Of a stretch of DNA of 64,000 nucleotides, positions 52,036 to 59,964 are shown piece after piece. Below the pieces are notes generated by a model, which saw only the letters and a list, made by a program, of their open reading frames with translations, made no database searches and was not told the origin of the DNA. The DNA is from Streptomyces lunaelactis. Its GTDB lineage: Bacteria; Actinomycetota; Actinomycetes; Streptomycetales; Streptomycetaceae. The stretch covers positions 4,216,001 through 4,280,000 of the forward strand of contig NZ_CP026304.1 of assembly GCF_003054555.1 (NCBI RefSeq). The letters are read 5' to 3'. The position numbers and the translations under genes are program-made. Within the stretch, counting starts at the first letter, position 1. Every line of letters starts with the position of its first letter.

Positions 52036-52051
52036 GTTACTCTTTAGTAAC
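52036..52051. promoter_or_regulatory. Second inverted repeat upstream of Crp-like operon
   Basis: GTTACT-CTTT-AGTAAC, 250 bases upstream of the operon start. Possibly a second regulator site. Confidence 0.45.
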
Positions 52052-52136
52052 GCCTGAATTTTGAGGATTCTCTCTGGCGGGGCGGCCGTTACATTGGTGT
52101 CGCTGACGTTGAACCTTGGTCGGTCTGGCGCCAGCG

Positions 52137-52181
52137 GTCGGGCAACGGCCCCGGGGGGTGGTACCCCAGGGGCCGCCCGAC
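52137..52181. terminator. Bulged GC-rich hairpin
   Basis: A 17-bp stem with two small bulges (GTCGGGC/GCCCGAC, GGCCCC/GGGGCC, GGGG/CCCC). It lies between the Crp operon promoter region and the decayed segment to its right and probably acts as a terminator. Confidence 0.5.
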
Positions 52182-52719
52182 GCCGACAAAACTCCCGCAC
52201 GCAGGGGTTACAGATGATGATCAACGCGTCACTCAGGGTGGCGGTGTCCCTGACAAGGTGAGGGCGCCGCCACTCTCCTTATTTATGGGGGTGATCCACG
52301 GTGGCCCATGAGGGTGTCACTAGCGATCAAGACCCATGAGCATTACCGGTCGTGGTGATTCCGTGAAGCCACGAGCCTCAGGAGACATGAGTCACATGCG
52401 CTAAGTCTCTTGGGTGGAAGCCGTCCTGACCGGCAGTCATGCCGATGTGCTCCGACTCCGGTTACATGCAGCGTCCCGCCCTCCGCACCCGGCCAGGGGG
52501 TGCGCCGCCGAACAACGCGCTGGCACCCCTGATGGTCGAAAACCGCCCGCTCCTCCGCGTCCTGGCACGACTGGCCGGCGGCCGACCTGGATGGGCTGCT
52601 CCGTTTCCTAGGCGTGAACGCGAGCGCAGATCCGCCTCCTCGCACAGCCCGCCGCACTTCTGGGGTCTTCCAAGATGGATCCCAGCCTGAGTCACGACGG
52701 CCTTGCCCATTACGCATGC
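52182..52719. other. Gene-free stretch near right island end
   Basis: No supported gene; only short frames without family features. Confidence 0.4.
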
Positions 52720-52925
52720 CGCTCCGCCTCGATGCGCTCTAACCGTTCCATGCGGTCGGCGGCCCAGCCGCAGGACATCGGCGTCATTCAACAGCCGCTC
52801 GCGCTGGAACAACACCGCCGTCCACTTGAGCTCATCGCGGACTCGAATCCTGCTCTCGGACTCGCGGGCATTCTGCCTCGAGTGGTGGCGCTGGCTTCCG
52901 TGAGCCGTTGGCTCCATCCCGAACT
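52720..52925 (-). pseudogene. Frameshifted remnant of a small island gene
   Basis: DELKWTAVLFQRERLLNDAD and VLRL are followed, after one extra base, by AADRMERLERIEAERHA and a stop codon. The restored C terminus is a convincing helical end, so this looks like a broken small gene. The 5' end cannot be defined and the family is not recognised. Confidence 0.4.
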
Positions 52926-53034
52926 CGGCGATCTCCTAGCGGAGGCGTACTGGATGTCGCCTTGGCCGCAGGCTGGCCACACGCGCTGGTCAACACCGGG
53001 ATACCGGCGATCCAAGGTGAGACAGGCTGAACGC

Positions 53035-53069
53035 AGAAGGGGTGCCTCTCACTGAGAGGCACCCCTTCT
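53035..53069 (-). terminator. Terminator of tRNA-Ser(TGA)
   Basis: 17-bp perfect arms (AGAAGGGGTGCCTCTCA and complement) just 3' of the tRNA on the minus strand. It is duplicated with the att footprint at 26334-26369. Confidence 0.85.
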
Positions 53070-53094
53070 GACCAGCACATACGCTGACCTGCTG

Positions 53095-53181
53095 CGGTGG
53101 GTGTGGGATTTGAACCCACGGTGACATCGCTGCCACGACGGTTTTCAAGACCGTTCCCTTAGGCCGCTCGGGCAACCCACC
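53095..53181 (-). tRNA. tRNA-Ser (anticodon TGA)
   Basis: An 87-nt class II tRNA. The acceptor is GGTGGGT/ACCCACC with discriminator G, the anticodon loop CTTGAAA reads UCA, UCG and UCU codons, and a long variable arm is present. It is the intact copy at the right boundary of the island and restores a full gene after insertion. Confidence 0.95.
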
Positions 53182-53315
53182 CACGCCCCAGCCACCTGCG
53201 GCGGAGCGGGTTACAGACTACCGGCCCCGCGTCGCGCGTCGCAGCAGCGTTCCTTGGTGCCCGTAGGAGTAGCCGGAGCACCGCGTACCCAGAGCCCTAC
53301 CCGGAGCACCGCGCG

Positions 53316-54839
53316 TCAGCTGTCGCCCTTGCGTTCGCCCAGGACCACGTCCGCCGTCTTCTCCTTGCCGTCGCGCTGGAAGGTGAGCGTCACCTTGTCG
53401 CCCGGCTTGTGGTTCCAGATCTCGCTGATCAGCGTCGGACCGCTCTCGATCGGCTTGCCGTTGAACTTGGTGATGACGTCGCCCGCCTTGAATCCGGCCT
53501 TCGCCGCAGGACCGTCAGGGGTCACCGCCTCGGTGCCGCCCGCGCCCTGGGTCGCGATCTTGGCGCCCGATTCCTTGCCCGCCATGTCGACCGTCGCGCC
53601 GATCACCGGGTACACCGGTTTACCCGTCTTGATCAGCTGTTCGGCGACGTTCTTCGCCTGGTTGATCGGGATCGCGAAGCCGAGGCCGATCGAGCCGGCC
53701 TGCGTCTGGCCGAGGCCGCCGCTGCCCGCCGACTGGATCGCGGAGTTGATGCCGATCACCGCGCCGCGCGAGTCCAGCAGCGGGCCGCCGGAGTTGCCCG
53801 GGTTGATGGAGGCGTCGGTCTGCAGGGCGCTCATGTAGGAGTTCTTGCCGCTGGAGCCGTCGCCCGAGGCGACCGGGCGGTTCTTCGCGCTGATGATGCC
53901 GGTGGTGACGGTGTTCGACAGACCGAAGGGTGCGCCGATCGCGATGGTCGAGTCGCCGACCGCGACCTGCTCGGAGTTGCCGAGGGCCAGCGGGGTCAGC
54001 CCGGAGGGGGCGTTCTTCAGCTTCAGTACGGCGACGTCGTAGCCCTCGGCTCGGCCCACCACCTCGGCGTCGTACTTCTTGCCGTTGGAGAAGGTCGCGG
54101 AGAGCGTGCCACCGTCGGCCGCGGAGGCCACCACGTGGTTGTTGGTGAGGATGTGGCCTTCCTTGTCGTAGACGAAGCCGGTACCCGTACCGCCTTCGGT
54201 CTCGCTGCTCTCGCCGGTTCCGGCGCCGCCCGCCTTCGCCTCGATGGTGACCACGCTCGGCAGCGCCTTGCCCGCGACCGACGCGACCGTGCCGGGCTCG
54301 CGCTTGAGGTCCCTGGGGGCTTCGGCCGCGGCGACCGTGGTTGAGCCACTCGTGTCGTCGTTTCGCTCGGCGGCCCAGTAGCCGATGCCACCGCCGACGC
54401 CGCCCGCGACGAGCGCGGCGACGAGCACCGCGGCGACCAGTCCGCCGGACCGTTTGCGCGGGGGCTCCGCCACCTGGGCTCCCCAAACGGGACCGCCGCC
54501 GGCCCCGCCGCCGTAGGACGGGAGCGCGGGCGGGGGCGGCGGCCAGGTCGCTCCCGGCTGCTGCGCTCCCGCAGTCGTGCCGACGGTCGCCCCGGCAGGC
54601 GCCTCTGCCGGGTAAGCGGCCGGTACGTATCCGGGCAGCGGCGCGGCGGCTTGCTCGGGCTGGGGGGAGTGCCCGGGCTGCTCGGCCGCGGCCGCTGCCG
54701 GTTCTTGGGCCTCATCTCGTGAGGCGTTTGCCGACGCAGGCGTGCCTTCGGGAGCGGCGGCCGGCACAGGAGGTACGGACGGGACTGCCGGGGCGGCCGG
54801 AACCGCAGTGCCCTCGTTGCCCTCGTTCTCGCTGCTCAC
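53316..54839 (-). CDS. HtrA/DegP-like membrane-anchored serine protease with PDZ domain
   Basis: A 507-residue protein. A Pro/Ala/Glu-rich cytosolic segment (about 1-140) leads to one transmembrane helix (about 143-163, GGLVAAVLVAALVAGGVGGG), then a trypsin-like domain with the triad His in NNHVVAS (about 233), Asp in YDVAVLKL (about 268) and Ser in NPGNSGGPLLD (about 350). A PDZ domain lies at about 410-500 (GPAAKAGFKAGDVITKFNGK). HtrA proteases degrade or refold damaged envelope proteins. GTG 54839 follows GAGGAGAAAGAGCT. Core gene adjacent to the tRNA-Ser integration site. Confidence 0.93.
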   Translation of the reverse strand: MSSENEGNEGTAVPAAPAVPSVPPVPAAAPEGTPASANASRDEAQEPAAAAAEQPGHSPQPEQAAAPLPGYVPAAYPAEAPAGATVGTTAGAQQPGATWPPPPPALPSYGGGAGGGPVWGAQVAEPPRKRSGGLVAAVLVAALVAGGVGGGIGYWAAERNDDTSGSTTVAAAEAPRDLKREPGTVASVAGKALPSVVTIEAKAGGAGTGESSETEGGTGTGFVYDKEGHILTNNHVVASAADGGTLSATFSNGKKYDAEVVGRAEGYDVAVLKLKNAPSGLTPLALGNSEQVAVGDSTIAIGAPFGLSNTVTTGIISAKNRPVASGDGSSGKNSYMSALQTDASINPGNSGGPLLDSRGAVIGINSAIQSAGSGGLGQTQAGSIGLGFAIPINQAKNVAEQLIKTGKPVYPVIGATVDMAGKESGAKIATQGAGGTEAVTPDGPAAKAGFKAGDVITKFNGKPIESGPTLISEIWNHKPGDKVTLTFQRDGKEKTADVVLGERKGDS

Positions 54840-55072
54840 AGCTCTTTCTCCTCAGGTTCCACGGTTCCACATCAGTCTTCGGCAAGCGTTCCGCTGTGCA
54901 GGTGTCCGCAGTCAGCTTTTCCCACAGCACGTCAGGCCACTGTAAGCAGGACCTGTGTGTATGCGCGCAATCCTTTACGTCCGGCAAAACGGACGCATCT
55001 TCAGACCCACCGGACGGGCGCGCCGCGAGCCCCGAGCACGCGCCTACCCCGCCACGGTGACACCATGACGCG

Positions 55073-55882
55073 GTGACTCAAGCACGGCAGCACAACATCC
55101 AGGTCGTCGCCCACCGAGGCGCCTCCGAAGACGCCCCCGAGCACACCCTGGCCGCGTACAAGAAGGCGATCGAGGACGGCGCGGACGCCCTCGAGTGCGA
55201 TGTGCGCCTCACCGCCGACGGCCATCTCGTCTGCGTCCACGACCGCCGCGTCAACCGCACCTCCAACGGCCGCGGCGCCGTCTCCGCCTTGGAGCTCGCG
55301 GATCTCGCCGCCCTCGACTTCGGCACCTGGAAGGGCCGTGAGGACGCCGCGGAGAGCCCCGACTGGGGAGACCCCTCGCTCACCTCCGTACTCACCCTCG
55401 AGCGGCTGCTGGAGCTGGTGGCCGATTCCGGCCGCCGTATCGATCTGGCCATCGAGACCAAGCACCCCACCCGTTGGGCGGGCCAGGTGGAGGAGCGACT
55501 GCTTCATCTGCTCGGGCGGTTCGGCCTGGACGCCCCAGAGGCCGCCGACGACTCGCCCGTACGGATCATGAGCTTCTCGGCCCGCTCCCTGCACCGGGTC
55601 GCCGCGGCCGCGCCGAACATCCCCACCGTTTACCTGATGCAGTTCGTGACGCCCCGGCTGCGCGACGGCCGGCTGCCGGCCGGCGCACGGATCGCGGGCC
55701 CGGGCATGCGGATCGTACGCAATCACCCCGGCTACATCGCCCGGCTGCACCGGGCGGGCCACCGCGTGCACGTCTGGACGGTCAACGAGCCGGAGGATGT
55801 CGAGCTCTGTGCCCGCCTCGGCGTCGAGGCAATCATCACCAATCGCCCGAAACAGGTGCTGTCACAACTGGGCCGCCTTTAA
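55073..55882 (+). CDS. Glycerophosphodiester phosphodiesterase
   Basis: A 269-residue GDPD-family TIM-barrel enzyme: VVAHRGASEDAPEHTLAAYK with catalytic HR-G-x-x and the following Glu, ALECDVRLTADGHLVCVHD with the metal-binding E-x-D and second catalytic His, and late VHVWTVNEPEDVELCARLGV. It hydrolyses glycerophosphodiesters to glycerol-3-phosphate and an alcohol. No signal peptide, so a cytosolic enzyme. GTG 55073 is the probable start; the upstream ribosome site is weak. Confidence 0.9.
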   Translation: MTQARQHNIQVVAHRGASEDAPEHTLAAYKKAIEDGADALECDVRLTADGHLVCVHDRRVNRTSNGRGAVSALELADLAALDFGTWKGREDAAESPDWGDPSLTSVLTLERLLELVADSGRRIDLAIETKHPTRWAGQVEERLLHLLGRFGLDAPEAADDSPVRIMSFSARSLHRVAAAAPNIPTVYLMQFVTPRLRDGRLPAGARIAGPGMRIVRNHPGYIARLHRAGHRVHVWTVNEPEDVELCARLGVEAIITNRPKQVLSQLGRL

Positions 55883-56022
55883 CACCGATTACAGGGAGTG
55901 CACCGGCGCGTTCGGTCCGTATTCGATCGTTACGAGTGCGTCACTGGCCCGCCCTTGGCCGGTTTCCGGTCCAGTCCATTGGGGCATTCACACCGTGGCG
56001 TGGGGCAAAGGAGGTCTCGGGG

Positions 56023-56535
56023 GTGGCGTTGGTGGTGGCACAGGAGGTGCCCACGTCGTCGAGCATGGCCGTATCCCACGGCCCTGCGGGCGTGGGTAAG
56101 GCACGACACCGGATGCGTGAGCAGTTGAGCCGCAGCGGGGTGTCGGAGACGATCCTCGACGATGCAGTACTGATCCTTTCCGAACTGCTCAGCAATGCCT
56201 GCCGGCACGGCAGGCCGCTGGGGCACGCGGACGTGGGCGACGGAGATGTCCGTGCCGCCTGGCGCGTCGACCGAGCAGGCCGGCTGACGGTCGAGGTGAC
56301 AGACGGAGGCGGTCCGACCCGACCGATTCCGGCCACGCCATCGGTGACCGCCCGAGGCGGCCGCGGGCTCAACATCATCAGCGCGCTGGCCCAGGACTGG
56401 GGTGTCCGCGACAGCGCGACCGGCGAGGTCACCGTGTGGGTGATCGTCACCGAAGGGCATCGGCGCGAGGATTTCGCTACGCGCGTCACAAGCCCCAGCT
56501 TCGATTTCGCGGACTCGTACGACGATCTCGACTGA
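56023..56535 (+). CDS. HATPase-fold regulatory protein (RsbW-like, anti-sigma type)
   Basis: A 170-residue GHKL ATPase-fold protein: ILSELLSNACRHGRPLG (N box), LTVEVTDGGGPTRPIPATPS (G1 box) and GGRGLNIISALAQDWGVRDS (G2 box). Single-domain members are abundant in Streptomyces and include anti-sigma kinases of partner-switching systems. GTG 56023 was chosen for the perfect AAGGAGGT eight bases upstream; the same frame is open much further upstream inside the GDPD region. A related protein is encoded at 63203-63664. Confidence 0.82.
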   Translation: MALVVAQEVPTSSSMAVSHGPAGVGKARHRMREQLSRSGVSETILDDAVLILSELLSNACRHGRPLGHADVGDGDVRAAWRVDRAGRLTVEVTDGGGPTRPIPATPSVTARGGRGLNIISALAQDWGVRDSATGEVTVWVIVTEGHRREDFATRVTSPSFDFADSYDDLD

Positions 56536-56633
56536 GTCCGCCGAGGCGGACTCGCGGACGGACTGCGACCGGAGTGCGGACGCACTCCGGCCGGAGTGCG
56601 GACGGACTGGGGCGGGGACCGAGCGGGACCCCG

Positions 56634-56698
56634 GCAACACGACCGGGCAACACGACCGGGCAACACGACCGGGCAACGCGACCGGGCAACGCGACCGC
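56634..56698. repeat. Five tandem 13-bp repeats
   Basis: The unit GCAACACGACCGG occurs three times exactly and twice with an A-to-G change (last copy with one further change), just upstream of the SEC-C gene. The preceding 60 bases contain overlapping CGGAGTGCG/CGCACTCCG inverted repeats. It is a variable-number-repeat-like tract. Confidence 0.85.
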
Positions 56699-56788
56699 GG
56701 AACGCGTGTGGGGCTGCTCCCCGTGACGGCAGCGGAAGGCTAGGCTCGCGCCCGACCCAGCACCACCGCAGTCGGGAGAGAGCCACCC

Positions 56789-57757
56789 ATGGCCAAGAAG
56801 CGCCCCCAGACCAAGGCCAAGCAGCCGCAGATCACCAGCGCAGAGATCCCGGTGGTGGCCGCACGCGAGCCCTGCCCCTGCGGCTCCGGCCGCCGCTACA
56901 AGGCCTGCCACGGCCGGGCCGCCGCGCACGCCGTGACCCAGCTGGTCCAGCGCCCCTTCGAGGGACTGGCCGGTGAGTGTGACCTGGTGGCCCTGCGCGA
57001 GCTCGTTCCCGCAGCAACGGTCCCGCTGGCCCTCAAGGGCGGGCTGCCCGAGGGTGTGCCGTCCGTAACCCTGGCGACCGTCCTGCCGATGGCCTGGCCG
57101 GCGCTGCGCCGAGACGACGGCTCCGTCCTGCTGGGACTGCAGAACGACACCTCGTCCGGCGACCTCAGCCGCGATCTCGCGGACACCCTCCAGCGGGCGC
57201 TGAAGGCCGAGCCCGGCACCCCGGTCGCCGCCCAGCGCGTGCCTGCCGACGGCGTACGCCTGCAGGACCTGCTCGACGACAGCGCCGACTTCGAGCCGAC
57301 CGTGCACTCCGGCTTCGAGTTCTGGGTCCCTGACTCCGCGGAGAGCGCCACCCCCGAGGTCGCCGCGTCCCTGGAGCGCGCGAACGCCGCCGCGATCCCG
57401 ACCGTGAAGCTGTCCGGCGTCGACTCCGCGTACTGGTGCGAGACCCCGGAGAAGAACCACCTGCGCTGGGTCATGCCGCAGCCCGAGGAGCAGCTCCTCG
57501 ACGCGCTCGCCCGCCTGCACGCCGCCGGTACGTCCTCGCTCGGCGAGGGAACCCGGCTGGTCGGTTCCTTCCGCGCGCACGGACTGATGGTCCCGGTCTG
57601 GGACCTGCCGAGCGGGATGGACGCCGAGGAGTGCGAGAAGCCGGCGGCGGAGCTCGCCGAGCGGCTGGCGGCGGCCCTCGCGGCCGGCACTCCGCTGACT
57701 CCGGAGGAGCGCCGGGCGCGCGGCGGGCTCACCAACCGCCAGGTCACCCTGAGCTGA
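56789..57757 (+). CDS. SEC-C motif protein (DUF5926 family-like)
   Basis: A 322-residue protein with an N-terminal zinc-binding SEC-C motif (REPCPCGSGRRYKACHGRAA, about 27-46) and a long soluble region with PQPEEQLLDALARLHAAGTS and GTRLVGSFRAHGLMVPVWDL. The architecture matches the actinobacterial family labelled DUF5926. The SEC-C motif often mediates protein or ribosome contacts; the family's job is unknown. GGGAGAGAGCCACC precedes ATG 56789. Monocistronic. Confidence 0.82.
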   Translation: MAKKRPQTKAKQPQITSAEIPVVAAREPCPCGSGRRYKACHGRAAAHAVTQLVQRPFEGLAGECDLVALRELVPAATVPLALKGGLPEGVPSVTLATVLPMAWPALRRDDGSVLLGLQNDTSSGDLSRDLADTLQRALKAEPGTPVAAQRVPADGVRLQDLLDDSADFEPTVHSGFEFWVPDSAESATPEVAASLERANAAAIPTVKLSGVDSAYWCETPEKNHLRWVMPQPEEQLLDALARLHAAGTSSLGEGTRLVGSFRAHGLMVPVWDLPSGMDAEECEKPAAELAERLAAALAAGTPLTPEERRARGGLTNRQVTLS

Positions 57758-57882
57758 GAGTGACGGTTTCTGTCGACCGATAGGTGACTCCAGTCACAAC
57801 TCGCCCTATGGACAGGTAAATCCCTGTCCGAATACTCCAGATCGAATTTGCGAACTGCCGATCTCTTGTTACCGTTCTAGAA

Positions 57883-57922
57883 GCCCGGTCGCTGGTGCAT
57901 CCCCCGTCGCCAGCGACCGGGC
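57883..57922. terminator. Terminator between convergent genes
   Basis: A 13-bp stem GCCCGGTCGCTGG/CCAGCGACCGGGC with a 14-base loop lies between the SEC-C gene and the convergent secreted-protein gene. Confidence 0.75.
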
Positions 57923-57962
57923 GCTTCCATTTCTGTGGAACGGCTCGTTCCGTCAACGGTCG

Positions 57963-58556
57963 TCAACGGACCTCAGGCGCACCGGAGTTGCTCCCGGACC
58001 TCAGCAGTAGAGGCCCTTCTCCCACTTCGTCCGCAGTCGCGAACTCCGCCACCGCCGAATACTCCGCGACAGCGCCGCGAGAAGGCTCACGGGGCGTCTC
58101 ACAGGCGTCCGGCTCGTCCCCCGCGCCAACCACACAGTTCGTCTGCAGAGTGCGCCCGCCGGGCCCCATCAGAGTGAGTACGGAACTCAATTCCTCCCCC
58201 GTCGCATTGCGGTAGTACGTGCGCGCCCATGTGTCGCGTCCCTCGGTCAGCACACAGGTCTGGGCCTCGACCCCGTCGGGGGAGGTGAGTTCCGGCCCAC
58301 ATTGCGCGGCCGTCCGGGGCGCAATGGCCCCCGCCACATCCGAGTCGTCCGAGGCATCGGATCCCTCGGAGCCGCCGATCCCGGGGAGCAGCCCCTGCTC
58401 GGGCTCCGTCCTGGGCTCCGCCTTGACCTTCGCCCCCTCCGGGGGCGAGGAGTCGGATCCCGGCCAGAGACCGTCGGCCGGTCCCGCGGAGGCGGCAGGC
58501 GGCAGCAGTGCGGCGAACACCGCGGCGGCGGTGAGACCGATCATGCGGAGATTCAT
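57963..58556 (-). CDS. Secreted protein of unknown function
   Basis: A 197-residue protein with a Sec signal peptide (MIGLTAAAVFAALLPPAASA, cleavage near 24), a low-complexity acidic Ser/Asp-rich linker (about 60-75) and a small domain with four Cys (AAQCGPELTSPDGVEAQTCV, LQTNCVVGAGDEPDACETP) likely forming two disulphides. No family recognised. It converges on the SEC-C gene and is probably expressed alone. Confidence 0.75.
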   Translation of the reverse strand: MNLRMIGLTAAAVFAALLPPAASAGPADGLWPGSDSSPPEGAKVKAEPRTEPEQGLLPGIGGSEGSDASDDSDVAGAIAPRTAAQCGPELTSPDGVEAQTCVLTEGRDTWARTYYRNATGEELSSVLTLMGPGGRTLQTNCVVGAGDEPDACETPREPSRGAVAEYSAVAEFATADEVGEGPLLLRSGSNSGAPEVR

Positions 58557-58801
58557 GGGTCCACCTGCCGACTGCGCGGGAAATTCAACGGTGGGCCGAA
58601 GATATCGACGGAATACGGGTGCCCGGGGGGCCGCGCGCCCAATTCCCGTACAAGTCGGTCCAGCTCTTACCCGTACGAGTGAGAGAGCTGGACCGCGAGC
58701 GCTCGGCTCAGCAGAGGAGCCGACTGCTCAGCGAGCGAACCGGCCGCCCGTAGGCGAGCCGGTTGCTCGGCAGTCGAGCCGACTGCTCGGTGGGCGAGTG
58801 C

Positions 58802-59479
58802 TCAGTAGGCGAGCCGGCTGCCGCCGTCCGGTGCGCTGGTGCTCGCCTCGACCAGCGCGTCCACCACCGCCTCGACGTCCGGCAGCCAGGGAGCCGCGGA
58901 TCCGGGCAGCGGCGCGCGCTCCCAGCGCACCTGTCCCGTCCCCGTCTCCGAGGGCGGCAGCACCAGATAGCCGCCCTCGCCGTGGAAACGCAGCGAGCTC
59001 GGCACGCAGTCCTTCACGAAGAGCAGCTCGCCGAGCTGCTCGAGGGTGTACGGAGCCACCAGCAGCGACCAGCGGGTGGGCGTGGCGACGACCGGTCCCA
59101 GTCGCATACCCATCCGGTCGAGCTCCGACAGCGCTCGTGCTCCGGCGACGGCCGGCAGGCTCACCGCGCACGGCGCGCGGCCTCCGGTGGCCAGCATGAT
59201 CGGGGCGGTGGGCCGGTTGGTCCACCACCAGCGCACCATCCGCTCGTCGGTTGTCGCCGCCAGGATTCCGGGGTCGAAGGGGTGCGCGCCGGGTACGACG
59301 CACTCGGGGTCGGGGCAGGCGCAGCCGCGGTCACCGCGACTTCCGGCCGCTTTCAGTCCCACACCGGGGAGTACAGGCCATTGCCACTCGGCGACGCAGG
59401 TGAGCGCCGCTCCGAGCTGTGCAGGCCCCCTCTTGCGACGGAACAGGAGCCTGCGTCGCCTTCCGAGGATCTCGCGCAT
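58802..59479 (-). CDS. Bifunctional DNA primase/polymerase N-terminal-like protein (chromosomal type)
   Basis: A 225-residue protein: MREILGRRRRLLFRRKRG, then VAEWQWPVLPGVGL, CACPDPECVVPGAHPFDPGI and WWWTNRPTAPIMLATG, a layout seen in Streptomyces proteins annotated as bifunctional DNA primase/polymerase. The Cys-rich CACPDPEC segment is characteristic. The acidic DxD of true prim-pols is not evident, so activity is uncertain and a regulatory role is possible. ATG 59479 follows AAAGGAACGAGCGCTC. It is third in a series of prim-pol-related genes in this window but only distantly similar to the AICE copy. Confidence 0.65.
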   Translation of the reverse strand: MREILGRRRRLLFRRKRGPAQLGAALTCVAEWQWPVLPGVGLKAAGSRGDRGCACPDPECVVPGAHPFDPGILAATTDERMVRWWWTNRPTAPIMLATGGRAPCAVSLPAVAGARALSELDRMGMRLGPVVATPTRWSLLVAPYTLEQLGELLFVKDCVPSSLRFHGEGGYLVLPPSETGTGQVRWERAPLPGSAAPWLPDVEAVVDALVEASTSAPDGGSRLAY

Positions 59480-59964
59480 GAGCGCTCGTTCCTTTCCGTT
59501 GAACGCCGAGGTCCACATCACAACATGTGTGCAGCTCTTCACTGTGCGTACAAGTCGGCGCATCACCGCCCTTGCCGCCTGCATGGGCGACGCCCCGCTT
59601 CGCCTGCGGCAGGATCGCCGCCCGGGGGTCGAACGTGGGCTGTAGTCCATTAAACGCGTGGCGAGGGGTGGCGCGCGCCTGGCGCTTGCGGTCCCGCTGT
59701 AACTTTTCCCCGCCACTCGGGGATGGGGCGCGGCTTACGGGTGTTAGGACGCCCGGGCCCGCCGCCAGGTTCCGGGGCGGTCCCAACTGCCCCTGGCCGT
59801 CACCGTTTACGTACCCATCACGCTTGGGATGACGCTCCCCTTCGGGCCGACGCCCTGGGGGGACCCCCGGTCGAACGCCATCAGTCGAACCCAGTACACC
59901 GCCATCGTGTGCATTTTTCAGCCAAGTTAACGGTCCCGTAGACACCACCAATACCACTGGGGCA
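59480..59964. other. Divergent intergenic region
   Basis: 485 bases without a supported gene, between the prim-pol-like gene (minus) and the phosphatase gene (plus). It should hold both promoters; I see no clear consensus. Confidence 0.45.

Larger units (their letters stand above)
26393..53181. mobile_element. Composite genomic island at tRNA-Ser(TGA)
   Basis: The island is bounded by a perfect 59-base direct repeat of the tRNA-Ser 3' end. It holds regulators, several tRNA-derived scars (Gly-CCC type and Arg-CCT type), pseudogenes, two low-GC cargo genes and a complete-looking AICE module. The mixture of scars and broken genes suggests repeated insertion into the same area. Confidence 0.75.

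Noticed and set aside
56634..56698. CRISPR-like array
   Set aside because: The units are 13 bp, contiguous and without spacers, and no cas gene is nearby.
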